From contig JADKCV010000006.1 of the NCBI GenBank assembly GCA_016718655.1, positions 123,557 through 187,556 of the forward strand: 64,000 nucleotides of DNA. The letters run 5' to 3'. Positions 24,867-34,294 of this stretch are shown in pieces; the stretch's first letter is position 1; every line of letters begins with the position of its first letter. Origin of the DNA: Flavobacteriales bacterium (GTDB taxonomy: Bacteria > Bacteroidota > Bacteroidia > Flavobacteriales_F > PHOS-HE28). Below the pieces are notes generated by a model, which saw nothing but the letters and a program-made list of their open reading frames with translations, made no database searches and had not been told where the DNA came from. A program made the position numbers and the translations under genes.

Positions 24867-25409
24867 ATGGCGCTGCACATCTCCTACAAACCCGGCAAGG
24901 CCCAATCCGAGCAGGCCGCGCGCTATTTCCAAGAGTCGGTGGGCACCTTGCTCGATACCATGATGAACGGCCTGGACGAGCACACTTATGTGGTGGACGG
25001 CCGCTCGGGACCATCCTTGCGACTGCGGACCTGGTCACGCGGTGAACTACAGGAGGGTCGCTTGCATGAGCTCTTCGACCGCATCGTGGCCGTACGTTCC
25101 GAAGTGCAGGCCTTGGAGCGTGGAGGCATCCAACAGGAGCAGGTGCATCGCACCGTGTTCAACTGGCTCGAGGTGAGCCTGCACGGCGAGGACCTGTTCG
25201 TGGAACTGACCATCGTGGACCCTGCCACCGGCGCCGAGGAACGTCCTGCACTCAGCCTCGGACTCGTACAAGGCCGCAGCGTATTGGTGAGCAGTGATCG
25301 GTTGCTGTTCAGCTGGCTCGATCAGGACGTGTTCGGGCTGGCTATCGCCGAGCACGGAAGCTACCTGTTCGAAGTGCAGGAGGACCGCGCACTTCGCATC
25401 GCGTCCTGA
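24867..25409 (+). CDS. Hypothetical protein
   Basis: This 180-residue protein has no family I recognise. It has no signal peptide or membrane segment. Composition is mixed alpha/beta with many acidic residues, and its start MALHISYKPGKAQSEQAARYF suggests a cytoplasmic protein. ATG 24867 was chosen because upstream codons in the frame look non-coding and no better start is near. It is a single forward gene between divergent parA and the convergent DUF3276 gene, which ends 30 bases away. Confidence 0.65.
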   Translation: MALHISYKPGKAQSEQAARYFQESVGTLLDTMMNGLDEHTYVVDGRSGPSLRLRTWSRGELQEGRLHELFDRIVAVRSEVQALERGGIQQEQVHRTVFNWLEVSLHGEDLFVELTIVDPATGAEERPALSLGLVQGRSVLVSSDRLLFSWLDQDVFGLAIAEHGSYLFEVQEDRALRIAS

Positions 25410-25438
25410 TAGGATAGTGGTCAGTGCGACCCTTTGGT

Positions 25439-25798
25439 TCAAATGTCCTTGCGGTCCAGGTCCTCGAAATTCACATCGGTATACGGGTTGGTACCACCAC
25501 CATCACTATTGGAGGGCGGTCCGAGGTCCTCTGGTCGACCGTAGTCCCCATTGGCCCTTAGGCGGTCGATCTCGTCGATCGCGTCGCGCAGTCCATCAAC
25601 GAACTTGTCGAAATCCTCCTTGTATAGGAAGATCTTGTGTTTGTCGTACGTGGCTGTCCCATCCTCATGTGTATGTTTCTTGCTCTCGGTGATGGTCAGG
25701 TACAGGTCCCGGCCCCGGGTGCTCTTCACATCAAAGAAATAGGTGCGCTTCCCGGCCCGTACGGCCTTGGAAAAGACATCCTCGCGATCGTCCACCAT
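25439..25798 (-). CDS. DUF3276 / PUR-like nucleic-acid-binding protein
   Basis: The family core KRTYFFDVKSTRGRDLYLTITESKK places this 119-residue protein in DUF3276, a PUR-alpha-like fold known in Bacteroidota and spirochaetes and thought to bind nucleic acid. A second strand-helix unit follows (HKIFLYKEDFDKFVDGLRDAIDEI). The C-terminal 35 residues are acidic and probably disordered. ATG 25798 was preferred to an earlier in-frame start because the preceding residues do not look coding. It is downstream of the ABC exporter on the same strand. Confidence 0.82.
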   Translation of the reverse strand: MVDDREDVFSKAVRAGKRTYFFDVKSTRGRDLYLTITESKKHTHEDGTATYDKHKIFLYKEDFDKFVDGLRDAIDEIDRLRANGDYGRPEDLGPPSNSDGGGTNPYTDVNFEDLDRKDI

Positions 25799-25882
25799 TG
25801 GAAAATGCCCCGCGAATGGCGCAGGTACGATCAAATATAGCCGGGATCCCCATATGACCAAATCCATCGGGGCCGGTGGCGG

Positions 25883-27760
25883 TCAGTCCCGTACCTCTGC
25901 CAAGAGCTGTTCCTCATGCAGAGCAGCATAGATCCCGCCCCGCGCCAAAAGGGATGCATGTGTACCTTCCTCAGCGATCGCGCCACGTTCAAGTACCAGG
26001 ATGTGGTCCGCATCGCGTACCGCACTGATCCGGTGGCTGATGATGATGGTGGTCCTTCCTTTCATCACGCTGCGCAGTTCCCGGAGGATGGCCTCCTCGG
26101 TCGCCGTGTCCACCGCGCTCAAGGCATCGTCGAAAAGCAGGATACGCGGCCTGCCGACTATTGCCCTGGCGATACTGACCCGCTGCTTCTGCCCACCACT
26201 CAACGTGATCCCCCGCTCGCCCAACTGCGTGTCGTAGCCGTTCGGAAAATCGATGATGTTCTCATGGATCTGGGCGGCACGAGCGGCATTCTCCACGCGT
26301 TCCTCCACGTCCTCACCACCATCCAAGCGGAAGGCGATGTTCTGTCGGATACTATCACTGAACAGGAATACATCCTGCGGCACCACTCCCAATTGCCCCC
26401 TCAACCGTTCCAGGTCGATGCGCTGTATGGGCACACCGTCGATGAGGATCGTGCCGGACGTAGCATCATACAACCTTCCGATCAGTTCGGCCAGCGTGCT
26501 TTTGCCACTACCGGTATGCCCAACGATGGCGAGCGTACCCCCTGCCGGCACGTGGAAGGATACGTCCTGCAAGGCCTTGATACCGGTGTCAGGGTAACTG
26601 AAACTCACATGTTGGAAGGTGATGGCACCCTTTACCTCAACGAGGTCATCACCCTGACCGGAGATCGCAGGCTCCGTATCCAGGAACTCATTGATCCGGA
26701 CCATGCTGGCGCTGGCCTGCTGGATGAGCGAGGTGACCCAACCCACTGAAGCGAACGGCCATGTGAGCATGTTCACATAGATGACGAACTCGGCGATATT
26801 GCCCACGGTCACGGAGGGATCACCGGAGATGAGCTTCATGCCACCGACGAAAATGGTCAGTACCGTACTGAGTCCGATCAAAAGCATGATGGCCGGCATG
26901 AAGAGCGCATCCACCTTGGCCTGTGCCAAACTACTATCGCGATAGGAGGAAGCCGCCGAGGCGAACCGATCCACTGCCATGGGTTCCTTGGCATAGGCCT
27001 TCAGCACTCGGATACCGCTGAAACTCTCTTGGGCCAGTGTGCTCAGTCTGCTCTGCTGCTCCTGGACGTCCATGCTCCGCCGGTTGATGACGTCACTCAC
27101 GTAGTAGATGATCACGCTCATGACCGGGAGCGGGGCAAGCGTCCAAAGGGTGAGCTCAGGGTTCACATGCAACATGAATCCGATGCACATGACGAAAAGC
27201 ACGACGAGGTTCACGGTGTACATGACAGCAGGCCCCAAGTACATGCGCACCTTACCCACGTCCTCACTGATCCGGTTCATCAGGTCGCCAGTGCTGTTGC
27301 GTTTGTAGAATGCTCGGTCAAGTCGCTGGTAGTGAGCGAAAACGGTATTCTTCAGGTCGTATTCGATCAGTCGGCTGACCACGATGATCGTCTGTCGCAT
27401 GAGGAACATGAAGAATCCTTTGAGCAAGGCGAAAACGAGGTAGAGGACACCCAGCATCCCGGCCAACCAGACCACGGTACCCTTCACGGCATCATCGGAG
27501 CTGAGTTCGTGCAATCGGCCTTCCAGGTCGAGGCCGGTCCAACCAACCCACAGCTGCAACATCGGGGGAACCGGAAGTTGACGCTCCTCGCTAGGGAGGG
27601 ATAGTTGACGAACGCCCTCTGCGATCAGGTCGATGGCCTCGCGTACCACTTGAGGCGCATAGACGGCGAAAAGATTGCTCAATGCGATGAAGAGCACTCC
27701 CAACACCATGTGCCAACGATATTTGGCGAAGTAGGGGTTGAGCTTCAACAACGGACGCAT
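25883..27760 (-). CDS. ABC exporter, fused membrane and ATPase domains
   Basis: This 625-residue half-transporter of the MsbA/MdlB type would dimerise to export a lipid or drug-like substrate. Six transmembrane helices occupy about residues 1-330. The ATPase has Walker A GHTGSGKSTL, Q-loop VPQDVFLFSDSI, signature LSGGQKQR, Walker B ILLFDDALSAVD and the H-loop ISHRISAV. The residue after Walker B is Asp where Glu is usual; this variant occurs in related exporters and may lower hydrolysis. It diverges from the dehydrogenase gene at 27957. Confidence 0.9.
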   Translation of the reverse strand: MRPLLKLNPYFAKYRWHMVLGVLFIALSNLFAVYAPQVVREAIDLIAEGVRQLSLPSEERQLPVPPMLQLWVGWTGLDLEGRLHELSSDDAVKGTVVWLAGMLGVLYLVFALLKGFFMFLMRQTIIVVSRLIEYDLKNTVFAHYQRLDRAFYKRNSTGDLMNRISEDVGKVRMYLGPAVMYTVNLVVLFVMCIGFMLHVNPELTLWTLAPLPVMSVIIYYVSDVINRRSMDVQEQQSRLSTLAQESFSGIRVLKAYAKEPMAVDRFASAASSYRDSSLAQAKVDALFMPAIMLLIGLSTVLTIFVGGMKLISGDPSVTVGNIAEFVIYVNMLTWPFASVGWVTSLIQQASASMVRINEFLDTEPAISGQGDDLVEVKGAITFQHVSFSYPDTGIKALQDVSFHVPAGGTLAIVGHTGSGKSTLAELIGRLYDATSGTILIDGVPIQRIDLERLRGQLGVVPQDVFLFSDSIRQNIAFRLDGGEDVEERVENAARAAQIHENIIDFPNGYDTQLGERGITLSGGQKQRVSIARAIVGRPRILLFDDALSAVDTATEEAILRELRSVMKGRTTIIISHRISAVRDADHILVLERGAIAEEGTHASLLARGGIYAALHEEQLLAEVRD

Positions 27761-27956
27761 CGGGCGGGAAGGAACTTCCTACTTTTGCGCCGCCCCGAAG
27801 GCACCACGCGTTGTCGGAAGTGGTGCAAAGGTAGGGGCGAAGCGAGGAGCGGCACGACCGAGCAGCATTGACCGATCGATCTTTGTGAACCTCGTCGCAA
27901 GCGCCTTCCAGTAGCGAAAACCACCCCCTCAACGCCACCGAATCCAACCCTGGCAC

Positions 27957-29057
27957 ATGGTCACCACCAGCACAAAAGCAGCCAACGCCGAACTGGTCCT
28001 GGCCCGTATGGAAAAGTACGACCACGAGGAAGTCCTCTTCTGCTTCGATCGCACCACGGGTCTACGTGCGATCATCGCGATCCACGACACCACGCTCGGG
28101 CCCGCTCTGGGTGGTACGCGCATGTGGCCCTACGCCAGCGAGGCTGAAGCCTTGCAGGACGTACTGCGGTTGAGCAGGGGGATGACCTACAAGAGTGCTC
28201 TTGCCGGCTTGGACCTTGGTGGCGGTAAGGCGGTGATCATCGGCGATGCCCGGACCCAAAAGACCGAGGCCATGTTCCGTCGTTTCGGACAGTTCGTGGA
28301 AAGCTTGAACGGGCGTTATATCACCGCTGAGGACGTAGGCATGAGCACCGTCGAGATGGTGAACATCCGCAAGGAGACGAGCAATGTGGCGGGGCTGCCC
28401 GAGGAAATGGGTGGTAGCGGCGACCCCAGTCCGGTGACGGCCTATGGAGTGTACTGTGGCATGAAGGCTGCTGCGAGGACCGCTTACGGTAGCGATGATC
28501 TCAATGGCCGGAAGGTAGGGATCCAAGGCGCAGGCAATGTGGGCAAGGCCCTGGTCGGGCACTTGGTGAAGGAAGGTGCCGTCGTGTACCTGACTGACAT
28601 ACATGACGACAAGCTCGCTGCGATCAAGGCGGAGTACCCGGCGATCACAGTGGTGGGACCGGATTCCATCTACGACCTGGACATGGACATCTACTCACCT
28701 TGTGCGTTGGGCGCCACCGTCAACGACGATACCCTGAAACGCTTGAAGTGCAGTGTGATCGCCGGTGCTGCGAACAACCAGCTTGCGGATGAGACCGTCC
28801 ACGGAAAAGCAGTCATGGACAAAGGGATACTCTACGCACCGGACTTCCTGATCAATGCCGGTGGGATCATCAACTGCGCTTGGGAGCGCAAGGGATACAA
28901 TTCCAAGGCGGCAATGAACCAGACCGCCGGCATCTATGAGACCGCCTTGCGCATCTTCAAAGCAAGCACCGAACTGGGAATACCCACCTACCTGGCCGCC
29001 AACCAGGCGGCCGAACACCGTGTGAGCAGTATGCGCGCTGCCGGGATACGATTCTGA
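27957..29057 (+). CDS. Leucine/phenylalanine/valine-type amino acid dehydrogenase
   Basis: This 366-residue NAD-dependent enzyme of the Glu/Leu/Phe/Val dehydrogenase family would deaminate a branched-chain or aromatic amino acid to its keto acid. Markers are GPALGGTRMWPY, the catalytic Lys in DLGGGKAVI, YITAEDVGMSTVEM, and the nucleotide motif GAGNVGKAL. The residues resemble leucine dehydrogenases, but substrate cannot be fixed by eye. A TACTTTTG element at 27780-27787 could be the promoter -7 box. The next gene, nusB, begins 9 bases after its stop. Confidence 0.9.
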   Translation: MVTTSTKAANAELVLARMEKYDHEEVLFCFDRTTGLRAIIAIHDTTLGPALGGTRMWPYASEAEALQDVLRLSRGMTYKSALAGLDLGGGKAVIIGDARTQKTEAMFRRFGQFVESLNGRYITAEDVGMSTVEMVNIRKETSNVAGLPEEMGGSGDPSPVTAYGVYCGMKAAARTAYGSDDLNGRKVGIQGAGNVGKALVGHLVKEGAVVYLTDIHDDKLAAIKAEYPAITVVGPDSIYDLDMDIYSPCALGATVNDDTLKRLKCSVIAGAANNQLADETVHGKAVMDKGILYAPDFLINAGGIINCAWERKGYNSKAAMNQTAGIYETALRIFKASTELGIPTYLAANQAAEHRVSSMRAAGIRF

Positions 29058-29065
29058 TCGCGCTC

Positions 29066-30016
29066 ATGCTCAACAGGCGTTACCTCCGGATCAAGGTCTA
29101 TCAGTCACTTTACGCGTTCTGGCAAAGCGATGATGCCAGTGCGGCCCGTATCGAGAAGGAATTGGTCAACAGCATCGACCGTACGTATGACCTGTACCTT
29201 TCCCTCTTGCTCATTTTCGGCGAACTACGCCATGTCGGTGAGTTACGGATCGAGGAACGAAAGAAGAAACGACTCCCTACGGCCGAGGACCTGGCGCCCA
29301 ACAGACGCTTCCTGGACAACCCGCTTCTCGTCGCCTTGGCCGGAAGCGAGCGCCTTCGGATCGAGTGTGAGAAAAGAAAGATCAGCTGGGTGGGTCATCA
29401 TGAATTGTTCACACATCTCCTTCGCGAGGTGGAGGCCAGTCCCGAACACCAAGCCTATCTCGGGGAGAAAGGCACTGGTTTCAAGCGCGACCAGGGCTAT
29501 CTGATCCAGCTGTTCACACAGGTGATCGCCAACAGTGAACAACTCCAGGAGGTCTTCGATGGACGGTCCATTTATTGGTTGGAGGACCTGGACCTGGCAG
29601 CGGCCATGGTGAAACGAAGTCTTGAGCAGGTAAGGGATGCTGATAGCCCGGATACGGTGATCGACGACCTGGCACGCGACCCCAAGGAAGAGCAGGAATT
29701 CGTGAGCACCCTTTTCCGGCGTTGCATCCAGTTGGGTGAGGAGCATGAAAAGGCGATAGCTGAGAAGAGCAGCAATTGGGAAAGTGACCGCATCGCCCTC
29801 AGCGACATGATCCTGATGAAAATGGCCCTCACCGAGGTGCGCTCGTTCGAGCAGATCCCGGTGAAGGTGACCATGAACGAGTACATCGAGATCGCCAAGG
29901 CCTACAGCACTCCCAAGAGCAAGAACTTCATCAATGGCGTGTTGGACAAACTTTTCATGGAAATGAAAGCCGATGGCCGCATCCGCAAGGTGGGCCGTGG
30001 ATTGTTAGAAAGCTGA
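29066..30016 (+). CDS. nusB: Transcription antitermination factor NusB (long Bacteroidota form)
   Basis: NusB joins the antitermination complex for rRNA transcription. This 316-residue form has an N-terminal extension of about 170 residues, as in Bacteroidota, before the NusB helical domain (ALTEVRSFEQIPVKVTMNEYIEIAKAYSTPKSKNFINGVLDKL). The start MLNRRYLRIKVYQSLYAFWQS is the family N-terminus. It is followed by DUF1573, yajC and coaE at short spacing, a conserved group. Confidence 0.93.
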   Translation: MLNRRYLRIKVYQSLYAFWQSDDASAARIEKELVNSIDRTYDLYLSLLLIFGELRHVGELRIEERKKKRLPTAEDLAPNRRFLDNPLLVALAGSERLRIECEKRKISWVGHHELFTHLLREVEASPEHQAYLGEKGTGFKRDQGYLIQLFTQVIANSEQLQEVFDGRSIYWLEDLDLAAAMVKRSLEQVRDADSPDTVIDDLARDPKEEQEFVSTLFRRCIQLGEEHEKAIAEKSSNWESDRIALSDMILMKMALTEVRSFEQIPVKVTMNEYIEIAKAYSTPKSKNFINGVLDKLFMEMKADGRIRKVGRGLLES

Positions 30017-30022
30017 GCACCG

Positions 30023-30523
30023 ATGAAGCCACTTCTCCGTCTCCTTCACACGACAACCTGGTTCGCGGCCCTTTGCGCCCTGCTGATCCTCTCCGCCTGC
30101 CGGATCACCGACCACAGCGAGCGTGAAGATGAATTGGGTACCGAACATGTGAACTTCCCTGTCACCGGGGCCGGTTCTGTCGACCAAGGGGACCTTCCCC
30201 GGCTGACCTTCGACGCGACCCACGCCGATATGGGCCGGATCGTTCAAGGGTCCAAGGTGGACAGGACCTTCACCTTCACAAATACCGGTGGGAGCGCAGT
30301 GGTCATCACCGATGTTCGCGGTTCGTGCGGATGTACCGTTGGCAAGGATTGGCCGAAGGACCCCGTCAAACCTGGAGAGAAGGGTTCCATCAGTGTCACC
30401 TTCGACAGTGAAGGACGTTCCGGCAAGCAGGACAAGACCGTGACCGTCGTAGCCAATACAGCCCCCCCCAGCCATGTGCTCACCTTGAGTGGTGAAGTGG
30501 TCGGCCCAAGCATCACACCGTAA
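30023..30523 (+). CDS. DUF1573 lipoprotein
   Basis: This is a 166-residue lipoprotein with lipobox LLILSAC. The DUF1573 core follows: a beta-sandwich with ADMGRIVQGSKVDRTFTFTNTGGSAVVITDVRGSCGCTVGKDWPKDPVKPG. The SCGC pair is typical of the family. Function is unknown; the fold resembles Ig-like domains on the cell surface. It lies 6 bases after nusB and 17 before yajC. Confidence 0.88.
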   Translation: MKPLLRLLHTTTWFAALCALLILSACRITDHSEREDELGTEHVNFPVTGAGSVDQGDLPRLTFDATHADMGRIVQGSKVDRTFTFTNTGGSAVVITDVRGSCGCTVGKDWPKDPVKPGEKGSISVTFDSEGRSGKQDKTVTVVANTAPPSHVLTLSGEVVGPSITP

Positions 30524-30540
30524 GCAACACCCAACGAACC

Positions 30541-30852
30541 ATGTTATTGCAAGGTCAGACCGGCGAGAATCCGGCAAGCTTCTGGATCATGATGGCCCTA
30601 TTGATGGTCGTCTTCTACTTCTTCATGATCCGGCCGCAGCAGAAGAAGTCAAAGGATGCCAAGAAGTTTCGCGAATCGCTGCAAAAGGGGAGTAAGGTGG
30701 TGACCATCGGTGGAATGCACGGGAAGATCGCAGAAGTGACGGACTCCACGGTACTTCTGGAGGTGGACGGCACAGTTCGCATCCGATTCGAGAAGAGCGC
30801 CATCGCCATGGACAGTTCCATGCAGCTGAACGAGGCCACGGCCAAGGGCTGA
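30541..30852 (+). CDS. yajC: Preprotein translocase accessory subunit YajC
   Basis: YajC is the small inner-membrane partner of SecDF. The 103-residue protein has one transmembrane helix followed by the family phrase YFFMIRPQQKKSKDAKKF, then the soluble part GSKVVTIGGMHGKIAEV. Length and motif are typical. Confidence 0.94.
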   Translation: MLLQGQTGENPASFWIMMALLMVVFYFFMIRPQQKKSKDAKKFRESLQKGSKVVTIGGMHGKIAEVTDSTVLLEVDGTVRIRFEKSAIAMDSSMQLNEATAKG

Positions 30853-30875
30853 TCGGGCTTGCGCCACCCACGGCA

Positions 30876-31463
30876 ATGAGGACCATCGCCCTTACCGGTG
30901 GTATGGGGAGCGGTAAAAGCACCGTGGCCCGGTTGTTCCGCATTCTGGGTGTACCCGTTTTCGAGGCTGATCGTGAAGCGCGCATCCTTCAGGACAACGA
31001 CCCCGAACTGCGCGCAGCGATCTCGACCCGCTTCGGCAAGGACCTGTACACCAACGGATCGTTGGATCGTCGGGCACTTGCCAACCGGGTCTTCAATGAT
31101 CACAAGGAACTCCTTGACCTGAACGCCTTGGTACATCCTGCCGTGCGATCGGCATTCGAGCGGTGGTGCTCCCACCAGCACGAACCCTATGTGATGCTGG
31201 AATCGGCTCTTCTCGTGGAGAACGGTGGCCACCGTCGGTTCGATCGTACAGTGGTTGTTGAAGCGCCCGAACCGATCCGCATCAGGCGTGTGATGCAACG
31301 AGATACCTTGACGGAAGAGGAGGTGAGGGCTCGATTGTCCCATCAAGCCAGCGATCCACAACGAGCCGCTATTGCCCATCATGTGATCAAGAACGATGGC
31401 GAACAATTGGTGATACCCCAGGTGATCGCACTTCACGCACAATTCATTGCCCTCTCCGAATGA
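30876..31463 (+). CDS. coaE: Dephospho-CoA kinase
   Basis: CoaE adds the 3'-phosphate to dephospho-CoA, the last step of CoA synthesis. The 195-residue protein has P-loop GGMGSGKSTVARLF, then VFEADREAR, LVHPAVRSAFERW, and the lid region with HVIKNDGEQ near the end. With coaBC at 1.2 kb, two CoA-pathway genes lie in this window. The next gene starts within its stop (ATGA). Confidence 0.93.
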   Translation: MRTIALTGGMGSGKSTVARLFRILGVPVFEADREARILQDNDPELRAAISTRFGKDLYTNGSLDRRALANRVFNDHKELLDLNALVHPAVRSAFERWCSHQHEPYVMLESALLVENGGHRRFDRTVVVEAPEPIRIRRVMQRDTLTEEEVRARLSHQASDPQRAAIAHHVIKNDGEQLVIPQVIALHAQFIALSE

Positions 31464-31750
31464 TACCTTCCGAGGCCAGGTCACTCCCGTTGAGCACGGT
31501 CACTTTCGTTTTCGGGATCCTATCCGTACCACTTGCCTTTGCAAGGCACTTGGTGTCGCTAGCACTCGTCCTGGCTGTACTTGCAGTGCTAATGGGTTGG
31601 TGGGGACGTCATCGTATGGTCGGCCTTGGTTTGCAATACACCGCGAGGAGCATGCGTCGGTCCACGTGGGGGTTCAAGGCAGGCCTCGTTGGCCTGGTCG
31701 CATCCCTTGTCATGTGGGTGCTTTGGCGGAGCAACGTACTGCTCACCTGA
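31460..31750 (+). CDS. Small membrane protein (DUF4190-like)
   Basis: This 96-residue protein has two to three hydrophobic helices: TVTFVFGILSVPLAFARHLVSL, ALVLAVLAVLMGWWG and a C-terminal AGLVGLVASLVMWVLW. The layout recalls DUF4190-like small membrane proteins, but the match is weak. Its ATG overlaps the coaE stop, so it is probably co-expressed. It ends 10 bases from the convergent exonuclease gene. Confidence 0.65.
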   Translation: MIPSEARSLPLSTVTFVFGILSVPLAFARHLVSLALVLAVLAVLMGWWGRHRMVGLGLQYTARSMRRSTWGFKAGLVGLVASLVMWVLWRSNVLLT

Positions 31751-31760
31751 TCGTTATCGC

Positions 31761-32321
31761 TCAAGCGCTCAACGCCTTGGGCCATGACGTCACGCCTTCC
31801 ATGACCACGGCAAGCCCGAACCGTTGGACCAGTTGCTCCAATAATGAGGCCGTGGCTTCAGCATCGCTCAATGCTCTGTGAGCAGCAGGGAATGGAATAC
31901 CGAAATGCCTGCATAGACTGCCCAGGTTATAGTGCGTGAGGTTGGGGACCAGCCGACGGGCCGGACGCTCGGTGCATAATGTAGGACGATCGAATACCAA
32001 GCCGGTGCGGGCGAACTCATGCTCCAGCGCGGTCATATCGAATCGCACGTTATGGGCCACCACGATCCTATCCTGCGTCAAGGTTTCCAGGGTGCGCACC
32101 ACCTCATGGAAACGTGGTGCATCGATGAGGAGTCCATCGGTGATCCCGGTCAATCGGCGAATGAAGGGGGGAACGGATGTCCGTGGTCGCACGAGCGAAC
32201 TCCAGCGAAGGCGCTCATCGGTACCATCCACGGCAATGATGGCCACTTCCATGACCTCCCCCACACGAGGATCGCCACTGGTGGTCTCCACATCCAACAC
32301 CGCGAACCGGACACGCTGCAT
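31761..32321 (-). CDS. DEDD-family 3'-5' exonuclease (DnaQ-like)
   Basis: This 186-residue protein resembles the proofreading exonuclease domain. Exo I is FAVLDVETTSGDP (Asp and Glu), Exo II is VAHNVRFDMTALEHEF, and Exo III is HRALSDAEATASLL with the His-x4-Asp pattern. It could be an epsilon-like polymerase subunit or a free-standing exonuclease. ATG 32321 was chosen because homology begins there; upstream residues overlap the 5' region of the divergent acyltransferase. Confidence 0.87.
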   Translation of the reverse strand: MQRVRFAVLDVETTSGDPRVGEVMEVAIIAVDGTDERLRWSSLVRPRTSVPPFIRRLTGITDGLLIDAPRFHEVVRTLETLTQDRIVVAHNVRFDMTALEHEFARTGLVFDRPTLCTERPARRLVPNLTHYNLGSLCRHFGIPFPAAHRALSDAEATASLLEQLVQRFGLAVVMEGVTSWPKALSA

Positions 32322-32452
32322 CGGGCCGTGATACGCGGAAAACCGCCGTTTGGTTCTATGTGCTCGGTCGTGTTCAGCGACTGGATCGAAGGTTGGTCGG
32401 TCCACATTCGGCCGATACGCCGCATCTTCGCCATCCCCATCGCACCTCGACC

Positions 32453-33007
32453 ATGGCGCTCAAGGCCTTCCACCGCTTCCTCTTCCAGACCTTGGGTGGT
32501 TGGACCATCGAGGACCGTCGGACCAGTCCACTTCCGCGTTTCATCGTGGTGGTAGCCCCACATACCAGCAATTGGGACTTCTTCGTGGGTTTGAGCGTGC
32601 GGATCCTTACGGACATGCATGGCGCCAAGTACCTCGCCAAGAGTTCCCTCTTCAAGCCACCGGTGGGCTGGTTGTTCCGTGCTCTGGGAGGGTATCCGGT
32701 GGACCGCACCAAGCACAACAACATGGTGGATGCCGTGGTCGCCATGTTCGATCGGGGCGAGATCACCCGGATAGCCATCACTCCTGAAGGCACGCGTAAA
32801 TACCAGCCGAACTGGAAGAGCGGCTTCCACCGCATCGCCACAGGTGCACGAGTGCCCATCATCCTCTGCGCGTTCGACTATGGCCACAAACGGATCGTGG
32901 TATCGGATGTCTTCCCGCTCACGGTGGATGTGGAAGGCGACATCGAACGCATGAAGGATTGGTTCCGCCCGTTCAAAGGCAAGAACCCCGAGGATGGGAT
33001 TCGCTGA
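32453..33007 (+). CDS. 1-acyl-glycerol-3-phosphate acyltransferase-like protein
   Basis: This 184-residue PlsC-like enzyme has the catalytic H-x4-D motif in APHTSNWDFFVG, the block AKYLAKSSLFKPPVGWLF, YPVDRTKHNN, and ITPEGTRKYQPNWKSGF. Glycerolipid acyl transfer is the family role; the exact acceptor is not fixed. ATG 32453 was chosen by homology. The next forward gene starts 29 bases later. Confidence 0.85.
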   Translation: MALKAFHRFLFQTLGGWTIEDRRTSPLPRFIVVVAPHTSNWDFFVGLSVRILTDMHGAKYLAKSSLFKPPVGWLFRALGGYPVDRTKHNNMVDAVVAMFDRGEITRIAITPEGTRKYQPNWKSGFHRIATGARVPIILCAFDYGHKRIVVSDVFPLTVDVEGDIERMKDWFRPFKGKNPEDGIR

Positions 33008-33036
33008 TCGGCACGATGATCGCTGAGGACGCACGC

Positions 33037-33570
33037 ATGGCACTCCGTTACCTGACCACCTTGTTCCTTCTGGGAGGAGCGTTCGTCCACCTGCTGGGCC
33101 AGGAGCGTTTCCCCGACCTATCGGGCGAGACCGTGGAAGGAGCGAGGATCGTACTTCCTCAAGCGAATGCCTCCCCCTTCACCATTGTAGGCCTGGCCTA
33201 CGGACAGAAGGCCGGGCCGCTATTGGAGGAGTGGTACGGGCCGGCCTACCTGCGTTTCGTGGCCAAGCACGGGTTGTTCGCCGCCGCATACGATGCTCGG
33301 GTTTACTTCGTGCCGCTCTTCGTTGGGGCCAACAAGGCCGCCTATGAACCGAGCATTCGCAAATTCCGCAAAAGCGCCGACCCCGCTATCGTGGACCACG
33401 TGCTCTTCTCCAAGGATGAACTCGCTCCGTTGCAACAAGCCCTGGGCTTGAAGGACAAGGACATTCCGTATTTCTTCGTGCTCAATGCCAAGGGCGAGAT
33501 CATCCACCGCACCCAAGGCGCGTTCAGCGATGACAAGTTGGACGCTATGGAGGAGATACTGCTTCAATGA
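33037..33570 (+). CDS. Exported thioredoxin-like protein
   Basis: This protein of about 177 residues has a signal peptide from ATG 33037 (MALRYLTTLFLLGGAFVHLLGQ) and a thioredoxin-like layout: FPDLSGETVEGARIVLP, a central alpha/beta region and the ending DIPYFFVLNAKGEIIHRTQG typical of peroxiredoxin or redoxin strands. No CxxC motif is visible, so redox activity is doubtful. ATG 33016 is an alternative but gives an acidic signal n-region. I do not recognise a named family. Confidence 0.72.
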   Translation: MALRYLTTLFLLGGAFVHLLGQERFPDLSGETVEGARIVLPQANASPFTIVGLAYGQKAGPLLEEWYGPAYLRFVAKHGLFAAAYDARVYFVPLFVGANKAAYEPSIRKFRKSADPAIVDHVLFSKDELAPLQQALGLKDKDIPYFFVLNAKGEIIHRTQGAFSDDKLDAMEEILLQ

Positions 33571-33604
33571 CCACCTGTAACTTCGCACCACCTAAAGACC
33601 GAAC

Positions 33605-34294
33605 ATGACCATGCCGATCGCCACCACACTCACCGCCTTCATGGGCTTGATGCTCAGCGCCTGTGGATCAGGTGCCACCGACCAGGCCACGGGCACCATG
33701 GACCAGGCCACCAGCACCGAACAACAACCCCAACAGAAAGCCGTGGAGAACACAACAGAAGGCGTATTCGCCAAGATCAAGACCAACAAGGGTACCATCA
33801 CCATCCGTTTGGAGCATGAGAAGGCCCCGATGACCGTGGCCAACTTCGTAGGGCTTGCAGAGGGCAAGGTGAAGAACACCGCCAAGTCGGAGGGCACCCC
33901 ATATTTCGATGGGCTCTCCTTCCACCGTGTGATCGCCGACTTCATGGTCCAAGGCGGTGACCCCACGGGTACCGGTGCTGGAGGCCCCGGCTTCGCGTTC
34001 GCCGATGAGATCCACCCCGAGTTGAAACACACCCGTGCTGGCACCTTGAGCATGGCCAATGCAGGCCCGGCCACCAACGGCAGCCAGTTCTTCATCACCC
34101 ACAAGGAGACACCTTGGCTGGATGGCCGTCACGCGGTGTTCGGTTATGTGACCGAAGGTCAGGACGTGGTGAACGCCATCGTTCAAGGGGACAAGATGGA
34201 GACCGTCACCATCGTACGAGTCGGTGAGGCCGCCAAGAAATGGGATGCTATGAAGGTGCTCGCCGATAACGCAAGCAAGTTCCGGGCGCGCTAA
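33605..34294 (+). CDS. Peptidyl-prolyl cis-trans isomerase, cyclophilin-type lipoprotein
   Basis: This 229-residue cyclophilin would catalyse proline isomerisation outside the cytoplasm. It has a lipobox signal (MLSAC), a Gln/Thr-rich linker, then the cyclophilin core: ITIRLEHEKAPMTVANFVGLAEG, FDGLSFHRVIADFMVQGGDPTGTGAGGPG, GTLSMANAGPATNGSQFFIT and HAVFGYVTEGQDVV. The Arg in FHRV is the catalytic one. A TAACTTCG at 33578-33585 could be its -7 promoter element. It converges on the helicase gene with a four-base overlap. Confidence 0.92.
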   Translation: MTMPIATTLTAFMGLMLSACGSGATDQATGTMDQATSTEQQPQQKAVENTTEGVFAKIKTNKGTITIRLEHEKAPMTVANFVGLAEGKVKNTAKSEGTPYFDGLSFHRVIADFMVQGGDPTGTGAGGPGFAFADEIHPELKHTRAGTLSMANAGPATNGSQFFITHKETPWLDGRHAVFGYVTEGQDVVNAIVQGDKMETVTIVRVGEAAKKWDAMKVLADNASKFRAR